Part shown: positions 10,801 to 18,949 of the stretch, one piece after another | How positions within the stretch are numbered: the stretch's first letter is position 1 | How the letters are laid out: each line of letters begins with the position of its first letter | From: an uncultured Prevotella sp. | GTDB taxonomy: Bacteria; Bacteroidota; Bacteroidia; Bacteroidales; Bacteroidaceae | Direction of reading: 5' to 3' | DNA length: 59,687 nucleotides | NCBI GenBank assembly: GCA_947170265.1 | Contig: CAMVSV010000014.1 | Span: 1 to 59,687 of the forward strand | Program-made: the position numbers and the translations under genes | The notes under the pieces: model-generated | Told to the model about the DNA's origin: nothing | What the model saw: the letters and a program-made list of their open reading frames with translations, nothing else | The model's database searches: none

Positions 10801-12985
10801 GAACTCCATCACAGGCTTCAAGACCTACTCGCTCACAGCCACATGGACTCCCAACGGAAAGATAAACAAGGGATGGACTCTCACCATGACTGGCAAGGAA
10901 CAGCGCGAGGCAGAGATCAACGCTCCTACAAGCGTTCAGATCCCCGGTGACTGGAACGAATGGAATGCTGGAGACCTCATTGCAACTATCAATGAGAGCG
11001 GCAACTATGTATACACCACAGAAGTAGACCTCACTAACTACACTAACTACGCCGAAGATCCATCGTTCAAGCTTAAGATAAACAACGGTGGCGACGAGAC
11101 TGACAACTGGGGAGGCTGGCTCGGTTGGGCTGCCATGGAGAGTGGAGCACTCACCGTTGACCGTCCCGACGGATGGGTTTACGAGAAAGAAGGTGACGGT
11201 GACAGAAACCTCATGCTTGCAAACTCCATTTCCGGTTACCAGAAGTATCAGTTCACAGCTACATGGGTACCTAGCAGCAATCCTTATACTGGCTGGACGC
11301 TGAAGATTGAAGGTACAGAGGAACGCCAGCCCGTTGCCGATACCTATACATACTATGTAGTAGGAAATGAGACTCTCACCGGAGTAGACTGGGACAAGGA
11401 CGATGCAAACAAGTTCATTGAGAACGAAGGAGCCTACACCCTGACGAAGGAAGGCGTTGAGATAAACAAGGGCGAATATTCCTACAAGGTTATAGCAGTG
11501 AACGACAACACAGGCGCCTGGACATGGATGCCTGAAGGCATGGACAACGATGACATTGTAAACATTCCGTCTAACGGAAAATACAACATCACATGGACTC
11601 TCAACATTGATGCCATCGGTACAACCGACTATCCATACAGCTACGAGCTTGAGGAGGTAGACATGGTTTACTCTGTTGTTGGAGCATCTCCCGGCGTATG
11701 GTACCAGGAAGAAGACCCAATCTTCGGTCACGCATGGTTGAGCAATGAAACCAACAATGACATGACCCTTGACGACACCGCTACCGTGCCCACATACACA
11801 TGGAAAAAGGAGAACGTTGAGCTTAATGCCGGAAACATCGAGATGAAGGTTATCAAGAACCATCTATATGGCGACCAAGGCGGTGCCGAGTGGCCGTCAC
11901 AGAACAAGGTTCTCGCAGTAGAGGCTGGCACATACAACATTGCCATAAGCTTCGTGCCTTCAACAGGCGAGGTGAGCATCACCGCTGAACCAGTATCCCA
12001 GGAAGAGAAAGACAAGTATGTATACTATGTAGACATGCAGAACTGGACACCTTCTGCCCACATCTGGAACAACGACGGAGCCCTCACTCCCGACTGGACT
12101 CAAGGAGTGGCTGACCATACCCTCAACGCCTTCGGCAACGAATACAGCGTGAGCAAGTATGAGTTTGCCGGCGAGCCTACCAACATAATGTTCATGGGTG
12201 CCGACGACTCTCAGAAGACCTCCGACATGCCATTCGTCAACGGAGCTACCTATGGCAACGACGGCGATGCTGCCAACGGAGTGTTCATCTTCTCTGACGA
12301 CGAGAACCAGTTCAAGCCCGAACAGAATGTCAATGTTAACGGAAATGCCAAGTATGTGCGTCAGTTCACCATTGGTGAGCCCTGCACAGTGGTACTGCCC
12401 TTCGCTCTCGGAGCCGACAAGGTTGGCAACAACGCCGAGGCTGGACAGGTGGGTGTGTTCTACCGCATCACAGCCATTGCCGAAGGTCAGATCAACGGTA
12501 ATACCGAAGTGCCAGGAGCATATACTCCTTATGTATTCATCCCCGCTGTTGAATATCCGTTCACATACGTTGGCTTCGGACAGCTTCCTGCCGTTCCCGA
12601 GACAAAGAACTATGCACTGAACGGCGGCGATGTGGTCTTTGAATGGGTAACCACAGCTACCACCGTGACATCCGACAACGAATGGACATACTACGGTTGG
12701 GACAAGAGCACACATAAGTTTGTGAAGGCTGCTGTAGGTCAGGCTAATCCGTTCCGTTCATACATCAAGATCAAGACCGACAAGCTCGGCAGCATGGGAC
12801 TCTCTGCCAAGGAAAGCATAGACCTGAGCTTCATCAACGGAGGTGAAGCTACAGCCATCTCTGCCCTCCGCGCAGCCATTGCCGACGGCGAGGCAACAGT
12901 CTTTGACCTGCAAGGCCGCAAGGTTGACAATCCTACCATGCGTGGCGTATATATCGTGAATGGAAAGAAATATGTTGTGAAATAA
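7817..12985 (+). CDS. Giant multi-modular starch-binding surface protein
   Basis: This 1,722-residue protein has no catalytic domain I can see and probably holds starch at the cell surface. After a signal peptide (residues 1-23) it is built from repeated modules. At least five CBM26-like units carry the WPG motif followed by I(I/M)(F/W)N.G (WPG near residues 55, 157, 465, 661 and 857). At least three copies exist of another beta-sandwich unit with NWLG/GWLG, DAPTGW-like and GWTLK(I/V)EGTEER segments (about 310-430, 915-1035, 1040-1175). A C-terminal region with the EPCTVVLPFAL motif ends in a FDLQGRKV...GVYIVNGKKYVVK tail, resembling a type IX sorting signal. It occupies the place of SusE/SusF but is far larger and lacks a lipobox. 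Confidence 0.9.
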   Translation: MKKRLLTLAWLLCPLLFMAQAMADFTVFVKVNTTQKVNLYFWGVEGATTSWPGNAMTTTTKHNYTTGADDELYTYTISGISATSINGIFNLSGGSPQTANLTLVNEGVYEWNGENQAGATNITGDYTNTASTYKVYFEDPGWDEVYAYPFSNDAAVDEAWPGKEINKNGAGKYEYSYTATSAPDYIIFNNGSNRQTPDLTFVDEKTYTHVYTVVGSSTALFTGAWTPDMPVNDMTANSDGTYTWTKEGVELSENVAFKVTYGHDGWNLNYGAGCTVNGEDVTISIPETATYDVTITLDLANNSLTGVATKQGGTEQNATITSVQYAGDDNSWTGADFTADATAANKYTYELDLSSNTENIGFKFLPNSNWLGYGNVTLDAPTGWITDSGEPNHNFVLNNASTGYQKYLITATWEENPSATEGWTLKVEGTEERPTPTYTAKFTNDGKWTTVYAYLYNGDGTVGTEWPGTAIEKNGDTWDFSAQLTSAPTHIIFNAGNNRPQTEDFVFTEGQTYNYTVPKYTICGYDKFYGGWGATEGKDVNVMTLGDDGKFTWTKTDVEVTSSELEQQFRLQVNNAYTSEGIYNVAGFNGNISNTLPKAGTYDVTVTFDQNTMTVSAEYTRHTVPAKDYTVTLVNSAAWSTVNAYAWSGDGDTAIKKSGEWPGTEATKSDAKVGTFDTYTYTFENMEEDDVPEKIIWNDGTNQTADLTFEDGATYWNETVYGLEGAAFGGWKDGSQYRGIENILTKTGEGIYTYTVSGVNLTGGTAYPYRVSVNGAWASLGIGGVDGNKEFRPEEDGEYTITITLNTNPEVKSVEATLTKDERPATSTYNATFVNTPGWENVYAYVCANDASIDNVEWPGVKLTASDADTYSYSAELTTSPQYIIFNNGVTGEGADQTDDLTWENGKQYTVAVEYINLLGDMNNWDTTAEALFTKSPSAENTWVIEDIDLSSTTEDIEVKLFVNDNWLGFNDITINAPEGWLVDDGTDDHDIKFMNSITGFKTYSLTATWTPNGKINKGWTLTMTGKEQREAEINAPTSVQIPGDWNEWNAGDLIATINESGNYVYTTEVDLTNYTNYAEDPSFKLKINNGGDETDNWGGWLGWAAMESGALTVDRPDGWVYEKEGDGDRNLMLANSISGYQKYQFTATWVPSSNPYTGWTLKIEGTEERQPVADTYTYYVVGNETLTGVDWDKDDANKFIENEGAYTLTKEGVEINKGEYSYKVIAVNDNTGAWTWMPEGMDNDDIVNIPSNGKYNITWTLNIDAIGTTDYPYSYELEEVDMVYSVVGASPGVWYQEEDPIFGHAWLSNETNNDMTLDDTATVPTYTWKKENVELNAGNIEMKVIKNHLYGDQGGAEWPSQNKVLAVEAGTYNIAISFVPSTGEVSITAEPVSQEEKDKYVYYVDMQNWTPSAHIWNNDGALTPDWTQGVADHTLNAFGNEYSVSKYEFAGEPTNIMFMGADDSQKTSDMPFVNGATYGNDGDAANGVFIFSDDENQFKPEQNVNVNGNAKYVRQFTIGEPCTVVLPFALGADKVGNNAEAGQVGVFYRITAIAEGQINGNTEVPGAYTPYVFIPAVEYPFTYVGFGQLPAVPETKNYALNGGDVVFEWVTTATTVTSDNEWTYYGWDKSTHKFVKAAVGQANPFRSYIKIKTDKLGSMGLSAKESIDLSFINGGEATAISALRAAIADGEATVFDLQGRKVDNPTMRGVYIVNGKKYVVK

Positions 12986-12991
12986 ACTATT

Positions 12992-13168
12992 ATGAATATG
13001 AAACAATATGATAAGCCCGCGATAAAGATTCGCACACTTGAAGACCTAATGGATGTCATCGTCACCACCATACCCGGCGGTGAAGGTAGTGGCGACAACC
13101 AGAACCCTGTGATATTCGACAGTAAGGAGGATGACCTTCCCAAGAACAAGTCACTTTGGGAAGACTGA
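12992..13168 (+). CDS. 58-residue peptide gene closing the first amylase operon
   Basis: An ATG six bases after the stop of the 7817 gene opens a 58-codon frame. The peptide begins MNMKQYDKPAIKIRTLEDLM, then has a Gly-rich middle (PGGEGSGDNQ) and an acidic end that finishes LWED. It has no signal peptide. It resembles the 65-residue peptide at 22152 in layout: N-terminal K.Y.KP.IK, a hydrophobic patch, a Gly/Asp-rich tail, and Trp plus two acidic residues at the very end. Both lie immediately before a terminator of an amylase transcript. Its function is unknown; it could be a secreted or processed peptide or a regulator. The gene is real in my view because of position, tight spacing and the second copy. 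Confidence 0.75.
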   Translation: MNMKQYDKPAIKIRTLEDLMDVIVTTIPGGEGSGDNQNPVIFDSKEDDLPKNKSLWED

Positions 13169-13192
13169 CACCTCTCACACAAAACAAAGAAA

Positions 13193-13223
13193 GGATGCAC
13201 CCTCTGCGGTGCATCCTTTTTTT
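13193..13223 (+). terminator. Rho-independent terminator
   Basis: GGATGCACC (13193-13201) pairs with GGTGCATCC (13208-13216) around a 6-base loop, followed by seven T. It closes the operon 5739-13168, 24 bases after the small peptide gene. Confidence 0.95.
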
Positions 13224-13321
13224 GTTTCTCCGCTCGTAATGGAGCCTCAGTAGTAAGAGGATGTTACGCAGACCATGCTCTGAGAGCATGAAAAGTAGAA
13301 AACACAACCACGAAAACCGTA

Positions 13322-13372
13322 GACAAACGTTTGCATGATTAAAATCAATATTTTTACATGCAAACGTTCTCA
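13322..13372. promoter_or_regulatory. Paired LacI/GalR-type operator sites
   Basis: A perfect 12-bp inverted repeat (AACGTTTGCATG at 13326-13337, CATGCAAACGTT at 13357-13368) has a 19-base spacer. Each arm is also part of a smaller palindrome. The left one is the perfect CAAACGTTTG centred at 13328/13329. The right one, TGCAAACGTTCTCA, is centred at 13365/13366. The core AAACG/CGTTT is typical of LacI-family regulators such as MalR or PurR. The right site overlaps the expected -33 position of the promoter at 13390, as expected for repression. No LacI-type gene is in this window. Confidence 0.6.
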
Positions 13373-13389
13373 ATTCTTCCATAATCCCA

Positions 13390-13397
13390 TAACTTTG
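13390..13397 (+). promoter_or_regulatory. -7 box of the second amylase operon
   Basis: TAACTTTG followed by C fits TAnnTTTG. The position 20 bp upstream reads TTC rather than TTG and lies inside the right operator site. It should drive the genes from 13556 to 22349, since no terminator interrupts them. Confidence 0.65.
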
Positions 13398-13555
13398 CAC
13401 TATCAAACGAAACAAAGACTCCGTGCAAACCTAACATATATTATAATAGGTGGCACAAGAACTCAACGATGCTGTGAAGCATACCACCCGCAAGCTACAT
13501 AAACAGGGTAAAGAGAAACTTTCAAGAAAACCTCAAAATAACAATTATTGCTAAC

Positions 13556-16500
13556 ATGAACCTCAAAACAATGTTCAAGGCGATGTTGTTGACAGTAATG
13601 CTGAGCACCACGCAGAGTGTGGTGGCTGACGACTTCAACAGCACGCGCACCGACTTCCGCGATGAAAGCATCTACTTCGCGATTACCACACGTTTCTACG
13701 ACGGTGACCCGTCGAACAATGTGCTGTGCTGGGACAACCAGACAGAACAAATCAACTCAAAGGACCCATGCTGGCGTGGCGACTTCAAGGGACTCATAGA
13801 CAAGCTCGACTACATCAAAGCCCTTGGTTTCACAGCCATTTGGATTACCCCCATCGTGCAGAATGCTTCTGGCTACGACTACCACGGCTACCATGCCATG
13901 GACTTCTCAAAGGTAGACCTTCGCTATGAGAGCCGCACTTCATGGGGTGCATCGGAAGACGTGACCTTCCAGAGCCTCATCGATGCTGCCCATGCCAAGG
14001 GATTGAAGATTGTGCTCGACATAGTGCTGCAACACACCGGCAACTTTGGAGAAAACAATTTCTGCAAACTCTTTGAGCGCGACCAGAACATTCGCAATCA
14101 GGCAAGCATACAGTCGTGCATGCACCCCACCGACATGCTCGGCGGTGATGCCTACTGGGACCTTGATGCCAACACCGAGCAATATCCAGCTCGCTTCAAA
14201 TACATGAAAAACACCGATGGACAGAACCATGACAGCAACAACTACTGGCACCATGTGGCAAACTCGTGGAACTGGGACGAGCCCTCACGCTGGTGGGGAC
14301 AGATTGCCGGCGACTGCGTGGACCTGAACACCGAGAACCCCGCCGTGAGCAACTACCTGGTGCAGTGCTACGGTGAGTTCATCAAGATGGGTGTTGATGC
14401 CTTCCGCATCGACACTTCCGGACACATTGCACGCTTGACCTTCAACACTTCTTTCATACCGCAGTTTGCCGCCTTGGGCGAACAGTATAAGAGCAAGCGA
14501 CTGAACCAATGTCCGTTCTACATGTTTGGCGAGGTATGTGCACGCTTCGGCGGCGTGACCTATCGTGATCAGCCAAACCTCTCACCCTATTTCTACACAT
14601 GGAAATCTGACGAGAGCCTCAAGAGCGAGTATCAGAACTATGATGCCAACTGGTGGAGCAACCAATTTGTGAGGGAAGGTGCCGACCCGCTGGGCAACAT
14701 GCTTACCTGTCTGGAAGAGACCAGCCTCAACGGAAAGACCTCAGACAACCACCTGCTGAAGAACGGCAGCTATCACACACCCGACTACAGCAACGCCTCA
14801 GGCTTCAATGTCATTGACTTCCCTCTCCACTATAACTTCACCGATGCGGGAGCAGCTCTCAGCATGGCACAACAAGGCGACCACCTGTATAACGATGCCA
14901 CATTCAATGTGGTTTACAAGAACGGTCACGACTATTCGCCACAGCCTAACGATGACACCCGCAACAACCCCACCACCTCAGACCTCTTCTTCCTGTTCAC
15001 CTTCAGAGGCATACCCTGCGTGTACTACGGTTCAGAGGTAGACTTCAAGGCAGGTGCAAAGATTGACAACGGTGCCAACGGTCCACTCTCCAACACCGGA
15101 CGAGCTTACTTCGGACAGTATCTCGAAGGCTCTGTCACCGCCACCGACTTCGGCAAATACACCGCCTCGGGCAACGTGGCTCAGACCCTCAACAGCAAGC
15201 TCTCACAGTATATGCGCCGCCTGAACCAGATACGTCAGGCTGTGCCCGCACTGCGCAAGGGACAATATGAAGTGATAAGTACCAACCCCATAGTGTTCAA
15301 GCGTGCCTATGGCAGCAGCGAGGCTGTGGTGGCTATGGGCAACTATGCTTGTCCGAGCGGATATACCGACGTATGGGGTGGCACCGACGGCTATCACATC
15401 TATGTGAAAGGAGCAACAGGAGAGATTGGCAGCGCCATCACCGACGGTGCCAACCCATCGTTTGCTGACCCTGGAGCCACACAGTGGTATGGACCGAACG
15501 ATGCCGTGGCGAGTGCCACTGTCACCCTCAGTCCCAATGGCGGCACATTCACCACCGCTACACAGTCTATGACAGCCACGCTTAGCAGCACAGCAAAGAG
15601 CGGCTGGTATCAGATTGGCAACGGCAGCAAGGTGGCACTCACTACCGGTACTCCCGCCACCTTCACCATCGGCAACAGCATGAGCTACGGAGAGAGCGTA
15701 ACAGTGAATTGGGGAGCCACCGACGAGGAAGGCACCGAGCACACAGGTTCTGCAATCTACAAGAAAGTAGACCCCAGCGCCACCATTACCATCTACTGCG
15801 AAGCTTCATCGGCACCCAACCTCTATGTCTGGGACAACAACGAGAACGAGCTCAACGGTTCATGGCCCGGCACACAGATGACCGCTACTACCACCGTTGG
15901 AGGCAGAACGTTCTACTACACCACCATAGCCAGCACAGGAGCCGTGAATGTGATATTCAACAACGGAAGCTCACAGACAGGTGACATTACAGGAATCACC
16001 GAAGACACATACTTCACTTACGACAATGCAACGACAGCCACCAACATCACATCGCAGCTGAACGTTGACCCAACCAACATCACCGTGGCAGCCGACAAAG
16101 CCAGCGGCACCTATCAGGAAAGCGTGACTGTGACGCTCACCGCATCTGACAATAACGCCACGATAGTATATACCACCGACGGCACCACTCCAACAGCCAA
16201 CAGCTCGAAGGCTACCGGCTCCAAGCAGCTCACCTTCACCGCGACAACTACGCTCAAGGCTGGCGTGCTCGTGGACTCTCAGGTGAAAAACACCGTGAAC
16301 TACACCTACACCATCACACAGGATGAGCCAACCACTGGCACCACAATATATGTTGAAGCATCGTCTGCACCATATCTCTATGCATGGATACCTGCACAAG
16401 ACAACAAGATTCTCAACGGCTCATGGCCCGGCAGCAAACTCTCGCAGACAAAGACGGTTGACGGCAGAAGCTTCTTCTACCAGCATTTCAACGAGACAGG

Positions 16501-17602
16501 AGTGAACATCATCTTCAACAACGGTAACGGAGCTCAGACCAACGACATCACCGACTGTGTTGCAGGAGGCGATTTCTACTACACCTACAACGGAACGACT
16601 ACCTCTAACAACGTCACTTCAGAGATAAATATAGACGAGCCCGTGAATATCACCGTGACAGCCGATAAGGCGTCGGGTACATACGAGGAGAGCGTGACGG
16701 TTACACTCACCGCATCTGACAACAACGCCACCATAGTATATACCACCGACGGCAGTGCTCCCACCGCCAACAGCTCGAAGGCTACCGGCTCCAAACAGCT
16801 CACCTTTACCGAAACAACAACCCTGCGCGCCGCAGCTCTCGTGAACGGAACGCTGCAAAACGCTGTGAGCTACACCTACACCATCACAAAGACCGAACCC
16901 GATCCAGTGATTGTAGTTACCGACATCACCCAGCTCAACGATGCCATCTATATGGAAGCACAGAAGATTGTGAGCGGAAGAGAAGGCACCATAACCATTA
17001 AGCTGAAGAACGCAGCAGCAGCCACGGCATTCCAGTTCGACCTTGAACTGCCGGAGGGCGTAGAGGTGGTGACAGCTACCGATGGCACACTGAGTGCCAC
17101 ACTCACCAGCCGCTGCAGCAACCACAAGCTCAGCGCCCGCAAACTCAGCGACGGCACCTACCGCTTCATCGTAATCTCGAGCAGCAACAATGTCTTCACC
17201 GACAACGACGGCGACATCATGACCATCACAGTGAAGGCTGACAGCGATGCCGAAGCCGGAACCTTCGCTGCCATCTTCAGAAATCAGGAAATAACCGAAC
17301 TCATCAACAGCATCTACACAGCCATAATGCCGATCAACGTCACTGCAAGCCTCGAAGTGAGCACGGTGACAATGGGCGATGCCAACGGCGACGGTAAGGT
17401 GAACATCACCGACCTTGCATGTGTATACACCTATATATTGGGTGGAAATCCACAGCCCTTCAACCTTGATGCTGCCGACTTTGACCATTCAGGAAGGGTG
17501 AACGTTTCTGATGCTGCCACCCTCACCGACATTCTCCTCGGAAAAACCGTAGCCGGAATGATGAGAAACAATGATGAAGGCGAAGAGTCTGACCCTCAAT
17601 AA
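13556..17602 (+). CDS. GH13 alpha-amylase with CBM26, cohesin-like and dockerin-like domains
   Basis: A 1,348-residue secreted starch hydrolase. After a signal peptide (about 1-24) comes a GH13 barrel with LDIVLQH, GVDAFRID (nucleophile Asp), MFGEV (acid/base Glu) and a region IV ending GHD. Then, in order, come a CBM26-like module (about 741-822), a chitobiase-C-terminal-like beta module with the TIVYTTDG motif (838-922), a second CBM26 (926-1015), and a second TIVYTTDG module (1028-1112). A cohesin-like domain (about 1121-1265) and two calcium-loop repeats of dockerin type (DANGDGKVNITD and DFDHSGRVNVSD, about 1271-1330) follow. It has no type IX-like tail, unlike its neighbours. It heads the operon running to 22349. 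Confidence 0.95.
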   Translation: MNLKTMFKAMLLTVMLSTTQSVVADDFNSTRTDFRDESIYFAITTRFYDGDPSNNVLCWDNQTEQINSKDPCWRGDFKGLIDKLDYIKALGFTAIWITPIVQNASGYDYHGYHAMDFSKVDLRYESRTSWGASEDVTFQSLIDAAHAKGLKIVLDIVLQHTGNFGENNFCKLFERDQNIRNQASIQSCMHPTDMLGGDAYWDLDANTEQYPARFKYMKNTDGQNHDSNNYWHHVANSWNWDEPSRWWGQIAGDCVDLNTENPAVSNYLVQCYGEFIKMGVDAFRIDTSGHIARLTFNTSFIPQFAALGEQYKSKRLNQCPFYMFGEVCARFGGVTYRDQPNLSPYFYTWKSDESLKSEYQNYDANWWSNQFVREGADPLGNMLTCLEETSLNGKTSDNHLLKNGSYHTPDYSNASGFNVIDFPLHYNFTDAGAALSMAQQGDHLYNDATFNVVYKNGHDYSPQPNDDTRNNPTTSDLFFLFTFRGIPCVYYGSEVDFKAGAKIDNGANGPLSNTGRAYFGQYLEGSVTATDFGKYTASGNVAQTLNSKLSQYMRRLNQIRQAVPALRKGQYEVISTNPIVFKRAYGSSEAVVAMGNYACPSGYTDVWGGTDGYHIYVKGATGEIGSAITDGANPSFADPGATQWYGPNDAVASATVTLSPNGGTFTTATQSMTATLSSTAKSGWYQIGNGSKVALTTGTPATFTIGNSMSYGESVTVNWGATDEEGTEHTGSAIYKKVDPSATITIYCEASSAPNLYVWDNNENELNGSWPGTQMTATTTVGGRTFYYTTIASTGAVNVIFNNGSSQTGDITGITEDTYFTYDNATTATNITSQLNVDPTNITVAADKASGTYQESVTVTLTASDNNATIVYTTDGTTPTANSSKATGSKQLTFTATTTLKAGVLVDSQVKNTVNYTYTITQDEPTTGTTIYVEASSAPYLYAWIPAQDNKILNGSWPGSKLSQTKTVDGRSFFYQHFNETGVNIIFNNGNGAQTNDITDCVAGGDFYYTYNGTTTSNNVTSEINIDEPVNITVTADKASGTYEESVTVTLTASDNNATIVYTTDGSAPTANSSKATGSKQLTFTETTTLRAAALVNGTLQNAVSYTYTITKTEPDPVIVVTDITQLNDAIYMEAQKIVSGREGTITIKLKNAAAATAFQFDLELPEGVEVVTATDGTLSATLTSRCSNHKLSARKLSDGTYRFIVISSSNNVFTDNDGDIMTITVKADSDAEAGTFAAIFRNQEITELINSIYTAIMPINVTASLEVSTVTMGDANGDGKVNITDLACVYTYILGGNPQPFNLDAADFDHSGRVNVSDAATLTDILLGKTVAGMMRNNDEGEESDPQ

Positions 17603-17631
17603 CAACCCCACGAATATAAAAACAATCTAAA

Positions 17632-18894
17632 ATGAAAAAGATAAGAACAATTTTAACAATGGCAATGCTCGCAATAGCGGGCTATGCCATTGCCGGTCCG
17701 GGCAACGACTATGCCACAGGTCCCAACAGTCTCACCATTGATGAAGTGAAGCTTCCCAAGAATGGAGAAGCATACATTGAAATCGTTTCCGATTTCACCG
17801 ACCCGTTCTGCGGTCTGGAACTAAAACTGGACCTGCCGGAGTGTGCTGACTATGTGGTAAACAGCGACGGCACTGCCAAGGCATATCTTGGTTTCACCGG
17901 AACCGACATAGCACTCATGACAGGAACACCGTCGGAAACCAACACACAGGTGGTTTACCTGCTCCACTCTACACAGAATACCGATCTGCCTAAGAACAGT
18001 CTGATTGCAAAGATTAAGATCAAGGCTACAGAGAGTGCCGTGGTGGGACAGACCTATCAAGCTCGCTTCCTATATGCCGATGCGCCCTTGCACCTTGGTT
18101 TCTCAAATATCAAGGACTATGAGTTCGGCGAACTGCCATTCAACATCACCATTGTTGAGGAAGGACAAGGCGAGGTAGTGCTCAACGAGCTCTCGCAGCT
18201 GGCTCCCGAAGCCGTGGAACGCACCAACGTGAAGGTGAAACGCACCATCAAAGCCAATGAGTGGAGCACCATCTGTCTGCCCTTCGCCATGAACGAGGAA
18301 CAGACAAAAAGCGTTTTCGGCAACGATGTTGAGCTGGGCAATTTCACTGGCTACGAGGTATCGAAAGATAACGACGACATAACAGGCATCAAGGTGAAGT
18401 TTGCCGATGCCACCGAGATAGAAGCCAACCACCCTTACATCATAAAGGTTTCCGAACCTGTCAGCGAGTTTACCCTGAGCAACGTAAAGATAGAGCCCAC
18501 TGACGAACCTGTGGTAGCTACCGTGACAAGAACAAGAAAAAACTGGAGCGAGTTTATCGGCACTTATGTTGCAGGAACCGTGGTTCCCGAGTTCTGTTTG
18601 TTTCTCAACGACAACAATTTCTGGTATTCCACCGGCAAAACCAAGATGAAGGGGTTTCGCGGATACTTCGATTTTGTTGACGTTCTCACAGACATAGAAG
18701 ATGCCAATTCCAAGTTCTCCTTTGAGATGAACGGCAACGAAACCACTGGCATAAACCGTCTGTTTGGCGAAGGCATGGAGGAAGGTGCAGTCTATGACAT
18801 ACAGGGCAGAAAAGTTGCCGACAGCCTTTCTGACAGCAAGAATATAAAGAAAGGCGTTTACATCATAAACGGACAGAAGCGTATAATAAAATAA
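17632..18894 (+). CDS. Secreted cohesin-like domain protein with sorting tail
   Basis: The 420-residue product has a signal peptide (1-21, ending YAIAG). The N-terminal domain (about 30-178) resembles the cohesin-like domains of the two flanking amylases: GEAYIEIV, a LELKLDLPE strand, then IAKIKIKA and a final FNITIVEE strand. A second region (190-370) begins KRTIKANEWSTICLPFAM, similar to the C-terminal part of the 7817 protein. It ends in YDIQGRKV...KGVYIINGQKRIIK, a type IX-like sorting tail. No enzyme motif is visible. Lying between two dockerin-bearing amylases, it could be a surface anchor for them. That role is inference. Confidence 0.8.
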   Translation: MKKIRTILTMAMLAIAGYAIAGPGNDYATGPNSLTIDEVKLPKNGEAYIEIVSDFTDPFCGLELKLDLPECADYVVNSDGTAKAYLGFTGTDIALMTGTPSETNTQVVYLLHSTQNTDLPKNSLIAKIKIKATESAVVGQTYQARFLYADAPLHLGFSNIKDYEFGELPFNITIVEEGQGEVVLNELSQLAPEAVERTNVKVKRTIKANEWSTICLPFAMNEEQTKSVFGNDVELGNFTGYEVSKDNDDITGIKVKFADATEIEANHPYIIKVSEPVSEFTLSNVKIEPTDEPVVATVTRTRKNWSEFIGTYVAGTVVPEFCLFLNDNNFWYSTGKTKMKGFRGYFDFVDVLTDIEDANSKFSFEMNGNETTGINRLFGEGMEEGAVYDIQGRKVADSLSDSKNIKKGVYIINGQKRIIK

Positions 18895-18949
18895 GGTGAG
18901 AATCCAGAACAGACAATAAACTCTTCAAACACAAAGAAAGATTATTATC

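Larger units (their letters stand above)
13224..13555. other. Intergenic control region with long leader
   Basis: There is no gene in this 332-base gap. It contains a pair of LacI-family-like operator sites (13322-13372), a -7 box at 13390-13397, and then a leader of roughly 150 bases that includes AACCTAAC at 13428-13435 and a small hairpin ATGCT/AGCAT at 13469-13482. The leader is unusually long compared with those of the other starch transcripts. Confidence 0.6.

Noticed and set aside
9500..11863. 787-codon open frame on the minus strand inside the large starch-binding gene
   Set aside because: It lies wholly antisense to a repetitive, well-supported gene. Its product is a low-information Val/Cys/Gly-rich string without motifs, typical of a shadow frame.
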